From: CATQHW01 sp965215345
GTDB lineage: Bacteria > Spirochaetota > Spirochaetia > SZUA-6 > Bin103
Assembly: GCA_965215345.1 (NCBI GenBank)
Contig: CBDCDL010000002.1
Location: 3,658,001-3,722,000, forward strand
Direction of reading: 5' to 3'
Length of the DNA stretch: 64,000 nt
In this document: in pieces, positions 54,002-61,005 of the stretch
Layout of the letters: each line of letters begins with the position of its first letter
Position numbering within the stretch: the stretch's first letter is position 1
The notes under the pieces: model-generated
Told to the model about the DNA's origin: nothing
Database searches by the model: none
Seen by the model: only the letters and a program-made list of their open reading frames with translations
Translations under genes and position numbers: made by a program

Positions 54002-55660
54002 ATGATTCTCATTACCGATTTCTCGATCGCGCGGCCGGCGGACCGGCTGATCACCGACGACCCCACGACGTACGGCCCGATCTCCAGGCCGAAGCCGGGC
54101 GCGTGGCGCCTGATCGACTACGAGACCGAGCTGTTCGGCGGCCGGTTCCTGCAGGCATCCGACCGGCAGGCCGCCGTGCTGACGGTGCCGCTCGACTGCG
54201 ACGGGTGGCACGCGGTGTCGATCGGCATCGCCGGCAGCGGCGTCAAGCAGGGCCCGGCCTCGATAGAGGTCCGGCTCGAAGGCGACGAGCACTGGCAGTA
54301 CCTGCGCGCCGACGGGTGGATCGACTACGTGGAGGAGCCGTGGATCATCGCCGACCTCACCAGCCGGTCGCTGCAGGTGCGCTTCCCGCAGCAGGTGCAA
54401 GGCCCGGTGCTGGCGCGCCTGTGCTCGGTACGGGCGGTTCCCGTCAGCGACGAGCACGTCCGCGAGCTCCAGGACGACCCGCCGCGTCCGCTGGTGTTCT
54501 CGAACGACGGCAACATGTTCAACGGCGCCGAGCCGGGCACGGAGATCGTGGAGCAGGCGTTCCGCTACTTCGCGGGCAGCCCGTGGACCATGGGCTGTTA
54601 CGGCGTGGGCGGAGCCGACTGCGTCCACTACGGCACCAAGGTGGGGAACATCATCGGCCAGGACGCCTGGGATTCCGAGGAGGGCTACCTGGGCAGCTAC
54701 GACGTGGTCACCGCCATGATCGACATGGGGCTCGACCCCCTGCAGGTGGCGATCGACAGCGCGCATCGCCTGGGCCTGGGGATCGTCGCCTACCTGCGCG
54801 TACAGCTCTGGATCTGCGAGCCTCCGCTGGATCAGCAGTTCCGCTCCTCTTTCTACGCCGCGCATCCCGAATACTGCTGCGTGGAGGCCGACGGAGTCGT
54901 CGACCACAGCAAGCTGAGCGTCGCCTTTCCCGAGGTGCGCGGGCAGCTCAACGGCATCATGCGCGAGTGCCTGGAGCGCGGCGCCGACGGGGTGTGCCTG
55001 TGCTTGGCGCGCGGCTTTCCACTCGTGCGCTACGAGCAGCCGGTGCTGGACCGCTACCGGGAGCGCTACGGCGGTGACGCGCGCGAGCTCGACGACCGCG
55101 ACGAGCGGCTGCGCAGCGTGTGGGCGGAGATCACGACCGAGTGGATCCGGGAGATCCGCGAGCTGTTGGACGAGTTCGGCCCGTCGGAACGGTACGAGCG
55201 CCGCAAGCTGGCGCTGATCGCCGGCCCGGACATGGAATGGTGCTCAGGGTTCGGGATCGACGTGGGCGCCTGGGGCCGGGCGGGGCTGGTCGACGTCGTC
55301 GCGCCGTACCCGCGCGGCATCGAAAAGCGGGAGGACATCTGCGAGCTGCTGACCGCAGGAGTGGGCGAGTATGCCCGGGCACTCGAAGGGACGGACGTGG
55401 AGCTGGTGCCGTCACTGGGCAGCTTCGCCGACCACGGGATGACGGTCCGGGAGGTGCGCACGCGTGCCGACGGCTGTTACCGCCAGGGTGCCACCGGCCT
55501 GAGCCGCTGGGACACCGATCCCTGGATGGCCCACCTGGGACTGGAGAGCGCCGTCGCGCAGCGCCTCTGGGTCGACCACTACATGCCGCCTGCCGCCAAT
55601 GCCGTGGTGTCCACGGCCGGCCTGAACCGCCTCCGCTTCAACCCCCGCATCGGCGTGTGA
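54002..55660 (+). CDS. TIM-barrel glycosidase-like protein with N-terminal beta domain (copy 1)
   Basis: A 552-residue protein from ATG 54002 (MILITDFSIARPADRLITDD). Residues up to about 155 look like a carbohydrate-binding-type beta-sandwich (GGRFLQASDRQAAVLTVPLD). The rest resembles GHL10/family-10-like glycosylhydrolases: YGVGGADCVHYGTKVGNIIG, LGLGIVAYLRVQLWICEPPL, FPEVRGQLNGIMRECLERGA and DGVCLCLARGFPLVRYEQPV. Acidic residues near ITTEWIREIRELL could be catalytic. No signal peptide is seen. The next gene is a close duplicate. The family assignment is tentative; the substrate would be what the upstream importer brings in. Confidence 0.8.
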   Translation: MILITDFSIARPADRLITDDPTTYGPISRPKPGAWRLIDYETELFGGRFLQASDRQAAVLTVPLDCDGWHAVSIGIAGSGVKQGPASIEVRLEGDEHWQYLRADGWIDYVEEPWIIADLTSRSLQVRFPQQVQGPVLARLCSVRAVPVSDEHVRELQDDPPRPLVFSNDGNMFNGAEPGTEIVEQAFRYFAGSPWTMGCYGVGGADCVHYGTKVGNIIGQDAWDSEEGYLGSYDVVTAMIDMGLDPLQVAIDSAHRLGLGIVAYLRVQLWICEPPLDQQFRSSFYAAHPEYCCVEADGVVDHSKLSVAFPEVRGQLNGIMRECLERGADGVCLCLARGFPLVRYEQPVLDRYRERYGGDARELDDRDERLRSVWAEITTEWIREIRELLDEFGPSERYERRKLALIAGPDMEWCSGFGIDVGAWGRAGLVDVVAPYPRGIEKREDICELLTAGVGEYARALEGTDVELVPSLGSFADHGMTVREVRTRADGCYRQGATGLSRWDTDPWMAHLGLESAVAQRLWVDHYMPPAANAVVSTAGLNRLRFNPRIGV

Positions 55661-55664
55661 ACCC

Positions 55665-57315
55665 GTGACCCTCATCACCGACTTCTCGATCGCGCAGCCG
55701 TCCGACCGGCTCATTACCGACGATTCCACGACGTTCGGCCCGATCTCCAAGCCGAAGCCCGGCGCGTGGCGCCTGATCGACTACGAGACCGAGCTGTTCA
55801 GCGGCCGGTTCCTGCAGGCATCCGACCGGCAGGCCGCCGTGCTGACGGTGCCGCTCGACTGCGACGGCTGGCACGCGGTGTCGATCGGCATCGCCGGCAC
55901 CGGCGTCAAGCGGGGCCCGGCCTCGATCGAGGTGCGGCTGGAAGGCGACGAGCACTGGCAGTACCTGCGTGCCGAGGGCTGGATCGACTACGTGGAGGAG
56001 CCGTGGATCATCGCCGACCTCACCGGCCGGTCGCTGCAGGTGCGCTTCCCGCAGCAGGGGCGGGGGCCGGTGCTGGCGCGCCTGTGCTCGGTGCGGGCCG
56101 TTCCCCGTGCGCGACGAGCACGTGCGGGAGCTTGCGGCCGAGCAGCCGCGGCCGCCGATGTTCATCCACGACAGCGCCGTGGCCGAGCCGGGCGCGGAGG
56201 CCATCGAGCGGCTGTTCCGGCCGTACGCCGGCAGCGCGTGGACGTCGGGCTGCTACGGCGTGTGCGGCGCCGACTGCGTCGACTACCCCACCGAGGTGGG
56301 GAACATCAACGGCCAGGACGCGTGGGATGCCGAGGAGGGCTACCTGGGCAGCTACGACGTGATCACCAGGATGATGGCCCAGGGGCTCGACCCCTTGCAG
56401 GTGGCGGTCGACAGCGCGCACGGAGCGGGGCTGGCGCTGATCGTCTACCTTCGCGTGCAGCTCTGGACCTGCGAGCCGCCGCTGGACCACCAGTTCCGCT
56501 CCCGCTTCTACGCCGCGCACCCGGAGTACTGCTGCGTGGAGGCCGACGGGGTCGCCGACCACAGCAAGTTGAGCGTCGCGTTTCCCGAGGTGCGCGGACA
56601 GCTCAACGGCATCATGCGCGAGTCCCTGGAGCGCGGCGCCGACGGCGTGTCCCTGTGCTTCGCGCGCGGCTTTCCGCTGGTGCGCTACGAGCAGCCGGTG
56701 CTGGACCGCTACCGGGAGCGCTACGGCGGCGACGCGCGCGAGCTGGACGACCGCGACGAGCGGCTGCGTGCCGTCTGGGCGGAGATCACGACCGAGTGGA
56801 TCCGGGAGATCCGCGAGCTGCTGGACGGGTTCGGGCCGTCCGAGCGGTACGAGCGCCGCAAGCTGGCGCTGATCGCCGGTCCTGACATGGAGTGGTGCCT
56901 GGGCTACGGGATCGACGTGGGCGCCTGGGGAAGGGCGGGACTGGTCGATATCATCGCCCCTTACCCGCGCGGGATCGAGCGGCGGGAGGACGTCGGTGAG
57001 CTTCTGGTCGACGGAGTGGGGCAGTACGCGAAGGCGATGGAAGGGACCGACGTGGAGTTGGTCCCGTCACTGGGCAGCTTCGCCGACCACGCGATGACCG
57101 TGCGGGAGGTACGGACGCGCGCCGACGGCTGCTACCGCCGGGGCGCCACCGGCCTGAGCCGCTGGGACACCGATCACTGGATGATCCACCTGGGCCTGGA
57201 GAGCGCCGCCGCGCAGCGGCTCTGGGTCGACCACTACATGCCGCCGGCCGCCAACGCCGTGGTCTCCACGGCCGGCCTGAACCGCGTCCGCTTCAATCCC
57301 CGCATCGGCGTCTGA
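55665..57315 (+). CDS. TIM-barrel glycosidase-like protein (copy 2), one-base frameshift
   Basis: A tandem duplicate of 54002-55660, starting at GTG 55665, four bases after the first copy's stop. It is almost residue-for-residue the same over long stretches (for example AWRLIDYETELF and QASDRQAAVLTVPLDCDG). At about 56105 an extra C in a CCCC run shifts the frame: AVP should continue VRDEHVRELAAEQPRPPMFI and then runs uninterrupted to RFNPRIGV at 57315. Divergence is concentrated around the IHDSAVAEPG segment (copy 1 has SNDGNMFNGAEPG) and scattered substitutions, so the copies may differ in specificity. Whether the frameshift is real is uncertain. Confidence 0.85.
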
Positions 57316-57351
57316 CCGCTGCCACCGGGGCGAGCCGCATGCTCAGTCCCT

Positions 57352-57976
57352 CTACCTGGAGTTCGGCGCGGTAACGCTGACGGGCCTGGTGTAGTCGGTG
57401 TCGTCGCGGATGGTCGCGTAGTCGTGTCGGTCGATCAGATGGCACCAGACTGCGACATCCGGGAGTCTGAGCCGATAGGGACGCCCCGTCGGAGGTCTCC
57501 ATGCCGCGACCTCGACCATAGCCGTACCAAGGCGGATCACCTGCTCCAGAGCGGGACGAAGATCGGTGTCGTTGGACATCAGAATCCCGACATCGTACTC
57601 CCCTCGGACCGCCATCATGGCAAAGTCGAGGGCCATATGAACATCGATTCCCTTCTCCTGCGCCTTGGACGCGGGGTAGTCAGAGGGATAGCCGCGTCGT
57701 CACTTCCACAACAGGCAGCCTTCTCCAGGCGGCTACCTGACGCGAGGCCGCACCATACCCCTTGGGATCCCTGGAACTGTCCGGCAGTCCGCGGTACACG
57801 CGGACTTGGTGCAGAACGCGATCCGAGCCGTGACTCATCCTGACGATGAGCCGTCCAAGAGCGTCGGAGTAGATCTGACCCGCCCAGTGCGGGGCGGTCT
57901 CGTGGTCGTGAAACATCCCTCGGGCTCGCCGATAGACGTTCTGGTAATCCACGAACAGCACCACGCGTTTCGCCAT
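57352..57976 (-). pseudogene. NYN-domain (LabA-like PIN nuclease) protein, frameshifted
   Basis: The start MAKRVVLFVDYQNVYRRARG (ATG 57976; 57991 also possible) is the NYN/DUF88 signature with the first catalytic Asp and the conserved QN. It continues VRVYRGLPDSSRDPKG and VEVTTRLSL. An extra T near 57685 causes a stop; beyond it, in another frame, come DYPASKAQEKGIDVHMALDF, YDVGILMSNDTDLRPALEQV (second acidic cluster) and a good end at 57352. Corrected, it would be a complete ribonuclease-type protein. A run of seven T in its leader (minus strand) follows a GGCGGG that could pair with an upstream CCCGCC, perhaps an old terminator. Confidence 0.75.
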
Positions 57977-58054
57977 AGCGTTCTTGGACAAAAAAAGCCC
58001 GCCAGTTCAAGCCACTGAGGACCCGGACGGCGGGGAGGTTTAGATCACCGTACC

Positions 58055-58329
58055 TTGAATCCACGACAGTGGCAAGTGGCCGCCCGAGCGAGGCTGTTGC
58101 CGATGTTCACCGCCGACTGCGCCCACTACGACCCCCAAGGCGGGGAGCATCAATCGGCCAGGGTCGGGAGGAGGGCTACGCGCAGCTACGACGTGGTCAC
58201 CGCGACGTCGCGTTCAAGCAGTGCAGATCCGCACGTCGACTCCCACTTGACTCGATCGCCGTCATGCGCGACGAATCGGTCCTCACGATTCTGAGCGTGT
58301 CCAGCCGAGGTGACGCCTACAAGGAGTGA
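58055..58329 (+). pseudogene. Possible RelE/HigB-type toxin remnant
   Basis: Only the last about 30 codons look coding: RRLPLDSIAVMRDESVLTIL, then SVSSRGDAYKE and a stop at 58327-58329. This resembles the C-terminal strand and RGxxY end of RelE-superfamily toxins. It precedes an Xre-type antitoxin gene by a few bases, the HigBA order. The upstream part is unrecognisable. The 57992-58054 stretch holds nothing else. Confidence 0.35.
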
Positions 58330-58334
58330 CTACC

Positions 58335-58730
58335 ATGAGCGAGACAGTGACAACCCCCAAGGCCAAGTACGACAGGTTGCGCGCTCGGGAAGCGGACTTC
58401 GCGGACATGCAGACGGCCCTGGACGTCGAGGCGCGGCTGGCTACGGGCGAGGAAGAGCTCATTCCGGGAGCGGTGGTGGACCGACTCCTCGACGGGGAGC
58501 CGCCGTTACGGGTGTGGAGGGAGTTCCGCAATCTGACCCAGTCAGACCTCGCTCGCGCAAGCGGTGTCAACCGGGTACAGATCGTGGACATCGAGGCAGA
58601 TCGCAACAGCGGGTCGGTTCGCACCCTGAGGAAGTTGGCCGATGCCCTGGGGGTCACGGTGGACGACCTTGTCCCGTCAACGGACCACGACACCGAAGAG
58701 AGGTGCTCGAATGAAGATGCGCTCCGCTGA
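58335..58730 (+). CDS. Xre-family helix-turn-helix protein, probable antitoxin
   Basis: A 131-residue protein from ATG 58335, with AAGGAG 9 bases upstream; the in-frame GTG 58326 is too close to that site. The N-terminal half (KAKYDRLRAREADFADMQTA) is helical and resembles antitoxins that cap RelE-type toxins. The C-terminal Xre helix-turn-helix is RNLTQSDLARASGVNRVQIV, DIEADRNSGSVRTLRKLADA and LGVTVDDLVP. A toxin partner would be the decayed frame just upstream. Its end overlaps the start of the broken HipB-like gene. Confidence 0.8.
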   Translation: MSETVTTPKAKYDRLRAREADFADMQTALDVEARLATGEEELIPGAVVDRLLDGEPPLRVWREFRNLTQSDLARASGVNRVQIVDIEADRNSGSVRTLRKLADALGVTVDDLVPSTDHDTEERCSNEDALR

Positions 58731-59030
58731 GTCGATCGGAGAGATGATCCGGTCACGCCGAGAGCGAAGCGACCAGCCGTTCGAGTCGCACCTGGCGCGC
58801 AGCACCGACGGCGGCGCGGCCTGAGTCAGCATGCGTTGGCCGAGCTTGCGGAGGTGGGCAAGACCTCAATCTCACACATCGAGAAAGGTAAGCCCACGGT
58901 CCGCCTGGCGACGCTCTTGGCAGTCCTGCGTACCCTGAACATCGAGCTGGTGCTTGATGGACCGCTCATGGCGGAATCCAGCGCCAACCATGAATGCGGA
59001 AAGCCGGCAGCCGACGGCCGAGAACAACCG
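58711..59030 (+). pseudogene. HipB-like antitoxin, disrupted
   Basis: ATG 58711 gives MKMRSAESIGEMIRSRRERS, the HipB start, but then runs into DQPFESHLARSTDGGAA and a stop at 58824. In another frame the expected continuation follows at once: GLSQHALAELAEVGKTSISH, then IEKGKPTVRLATLLAVLRTL and NIELVLDGPL. About 50 bases appear inserted between the first helix and the helix-turn-helix, breaking the gene. The second part then runs in frame into the HipS-like gene without its own stop. Confidence 0.65.
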
Positions 59031-59354
59031 GTGAGGCGGGCCAGGGTATGCGTGATGGACAAGGCGGCAGGGTGGCTCGAGAAGCACGAGGCGGGCCGCT
59101 TCGTTTTCCGCTATCTGGAAACGTACTCCGGTCCGCCGGTCTCGCTGTCGATGCCGGTCGCGGGGCGTGAGCATTCGTTCGATTGTTTCCCGCCGTTCTT
59201 CGAGGGCCTCCTGCCGGAAGGAATAATGCTGGAAGGTTTGCTGCGCCAGCGGAAGCTGGACCGCGACGACCTGTTCGGTCAGCTTCTCGCGGTCGGTGAA
59301 AACATGGTCGGGGCGGTAACGGTCGTCGAGGAGACGGCCTACACTGGTGTCTGA
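59031..59354 (+). CDS. HipA N-terminal-domain protein (HipS-like)
   Basis: A 107-residue protein if started at GTG 59031 (VRRARVCVMDKAAGWLEKHE). It carries the HipA N-terminal subdomain: AGRFVFRYLETYSGPPVSLS, GREHSFDCFPPFFEGLLPEG and LDRDDLFGQLLAVGENMVGA. Its separate short size fits HipS of tripartite HipBST modules rather than full HipA. The kinase (HipT/HipA core) expected next is absent: 59347 onward is a nucleotidyltransferase remnant. The locus therefore seems to be a truncated HipB-HipS module without a toxin. Confidence 0.7.
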   Translation: MRRARVCVMDKAAGWLEKHEAGRFVFRYLETYSGPPVSLSMPVAGREHSFDCFPPFFEGLLPEGIMLEGLLRQRKLDRDDLFGQLLAVGENMVGAVTVVEETAYTGV

Positions 59355-59744
59355 TCCAACGACGGCACACGCGGCCAGCGACATCGACCTGTTCGTGGTC
59401 CATTGCGGCGAGCGGGCGGCCGTATTCGAGGTCTTCCTCGATGTGGCGCTTAGGTTGCGGGACCATCCGCTGGTAGCGGAGCTGCAGGCGCGCGACGCCC
59501 CGACCGAGCCGTATCCCGTGTTTCGTTCCGAGGAGGACTTGGCGGATACGCCATGGCTCCTGCTGGACGTCTGCGGACCACGGCATCATCCTGTTCGATC
59601 CACGCAAGGTTCTGGCCCGCAAGCTGGCGAGCCTGCGCGCACGCCTGCGCGAGCTCGGTTCTCGCCGCATCGAGCTGGCCGACGGCTCCTGGTATTGGGA
59701 CCTGAAGCCCGATATGCGGCCCCGGCGAGGTCTTCAGCCTGTAG
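59347..59744 (+). pseudogene. MNT-type nucleotidyltransferase remnant
   Basis: GTG 59347 opens MSDPTTAHAASDIDLFVVHC, whose SDIDLFVV is the catalytic nucleotidyltransferase motif, but the upstream glycine part is missing. After LADTPWLLLDV a one-base shift gives ADHGIILFDPRKVLARKLAS, then LRELGSRRIELADGSWYWDL and KPDM. A second shift in a CCCC run gives PGEVFSL and a stop at 59744. These ends are typical of toxin-associated nucleotidyltransferases. N-terminal truncation and two shifts make it a pseudogene. Confidence 0.65.
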
Positions 59745-59784
59745 CTGCGGAGCGGCTGTGCCGTCGGTTCGCAAAGAGGGGACT

Positions 59785-60288
59785 GTGAGTCTACATCACT
59801 GCTCGATCCATGAGCTGACGCCGGAGCATCGTGACTGGAACGATTACGTTGACCTGATCGACGGCGAAGGTCAGGGACGATGGGCGTTCGACGCGCACTT
59901 CAAACCGTTTCCGCGCCACCATGTTCTGGCAAGACAGGAAGGCGACATCGTCGGCTTCATGATGTATGTCGTCTGGGAAATCGGTCCCCATGATCGCGAC
60001 CATCCGCCTCTGGTCGTCGACGGGCGGAAACTCACGGAAGCGAAGATCATTGCGTTCGGAGTGAAAGAGGCGTACCGCCGCCGGGGCATCGGCAGCGCTC
60101 TCCAGGAGTACGTGATACGCCGAGCCAGGGAGCTCGGCTGCTACCAGGTGCGATCGGTCAGCGGCGCAGACCATCCCGCGAACCGCCAACTCAAGCTGGA
60201 CATGGGGTTCGGCGTGGAACCAATGGAGCGCGACAAGCCGACGCTGGCGTTCGTCATGCCGCTCAAACTAGCGGGCGCGTGTCGCTGA
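59785..60288 (+). CDS. GNAT-family acetyltransferase
   Basis: A 167-residue protein from GTG 59785 with GAGGGG upstream; the frame is open further upstream but belongs to the preceding remnant. The acetyl-CoA-binding motif A is IIAFGVKEAYRRRGIGSALQ (RRRGIGSA), preceded by DIVGFMMYVVWEIGP and followed by the motif-B region RSVSGADHPANRQLKLDMGF. The substrate is unknown. No neighbouring DUF1778 antitoxin is present, so it is unlikely to be a TacT-type toxin. Confidence 0.85.
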   Translation: MSLHHCSIHELTPEHRDWNDYVDLIDGEGQGRWAFDAHFKPFPRHHVLARQEGDIVGFMMYVVWEIGPHDRDHPPLVVDGRKLTEAKIIAFGVKEAYRRRGIGSALQEYVIRRARELGCYQVRSVSGADHPANRQLKLDMGFGVEPMERDKPTLAFVMPLKLAGACR

Positions 60289-60353
60289 TAGCGTCGCTGG
60301 GGACCCCGTCACTACTGCCTGCTGGCCGTAAGTGAGAGCATCGTCGATTCTCC

Positions 60354-60635
60354 TCACAAGCCCAGTTCGCTATGGGAGCCCAGACGCACCAGATCGAGAT
60401 GATCGTCATCGGGCTTCCGATACACCAGGATCAGGTCGGGACGAACGTGGCAGTCGCGGTGGTCCTTCCAGGATCCGACGAGCGCGTGGTCGTGGTGGCG
60501 CCACGGGAGGGTCCGATCGGCGGCGAGAGCCGCCACGATGGCCGCCAGGTCTTCGACCAGAGTCTTGGCGAAGCGTCCCTTCGATTCTCGTCTGTAATCC
60601 CGTTTGAACGCCGCGGTACGCCTAATCGTCCTCAT
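60354..60635 (-). CDS. yafQ: YafQ-family mRNA interferase toxin
   Basis: A 93-residue RelE-superfamily toxin starting MRTIRRTAAFKRDYRRESKG. The conserved core includes LPWRHHDHALVGSWKDHRDC (the DH.L.G.W....DCHV block) followed by HVRPDLILVYRKPDDDHLDL and VRLGSHSELGL, which contains the C-terminal catalytic-type His of YafQ. It overlaps the antitoxin gene by 14 bases, the usual antitoxin-toxin order. This appears to be the only complete toxin-antitoxin pair in the window. It would cleave mRNA at the ribosome when released. Confidence 0.9.
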   Translation of the reverse strand: MRTIRRTAAFKRDYRRESKGRFAKTLVEDLAAIVAALAADRTLPWRHHDHALVGSWKDHRDCHVRPDLILVYRKPDDDHLDLVRLGSHSELGL

Positions 60636-60879
60636 TCAGATCGGTTAGCAGATCGTCGACACCTCCCACGGTCACGAGATCGCCCGCCCTGGCTGCCTTC
60701 ATCGCCTCGATCGTCTCGGCATTGGGAACCAGCGGCTCGAAAGGGAGGCGCTTCTCCGCGGCGATCCGCACCATCATCATGCGAAACGCATCGGACGCCG
60801 TCAGGCCGATGGACGCAAGCACTGCCGCGGCTTCGTCCTTGATCTTCTGGTCGATGCGCGCACGGACGACACTGTTCAC
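60622..60879 (-). CDS. dinJ: DinJ/RelB-family antitoxin
   Basis: An 85-residue antitoxin. GTG 60879 is preceded by GGGAGG at 8-base spacing, and the protein reads VNSVVRARIDQKIKDEAAAV, the ribbon-helix-helix start of DinJ. It continues LASIGLTASDAFRMMMVRIA and EKRLPFEPLVPNAETIEAMK, then an acidic tail for toxin binding. A longer frame upstream is an artefact. Together with YafQ it probably represses its own promoter. Confidence 0.9.
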   Translation of the reverse strand: MNSVVRARIDQKIKDEAAAVLASIGLTASDAFRMMMVRIAAEKRLPFEPLVPNAETIEAMKAARAGDLVTVGGVDDLLTDLNEDD

Positions 60880-61005
60880 GGTTCGATCCTCCCAGCGTTG
60901 CGCTACAACGTGGCCCAATCGGGCCCACTCAGTCAAGACTCGCGTTCCGTCGCTCGTGAGGAGCCCGTCAGCATCGGCACGATCGTCGTATGATGCGGGG
61001 CAGCC

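Noticed and set aside
58326..58334. GTG 58326 as start of the Xre protein
   Set aside because: The AAGGAG site overlaps this GTG; ATG 58335 has proper spacing.
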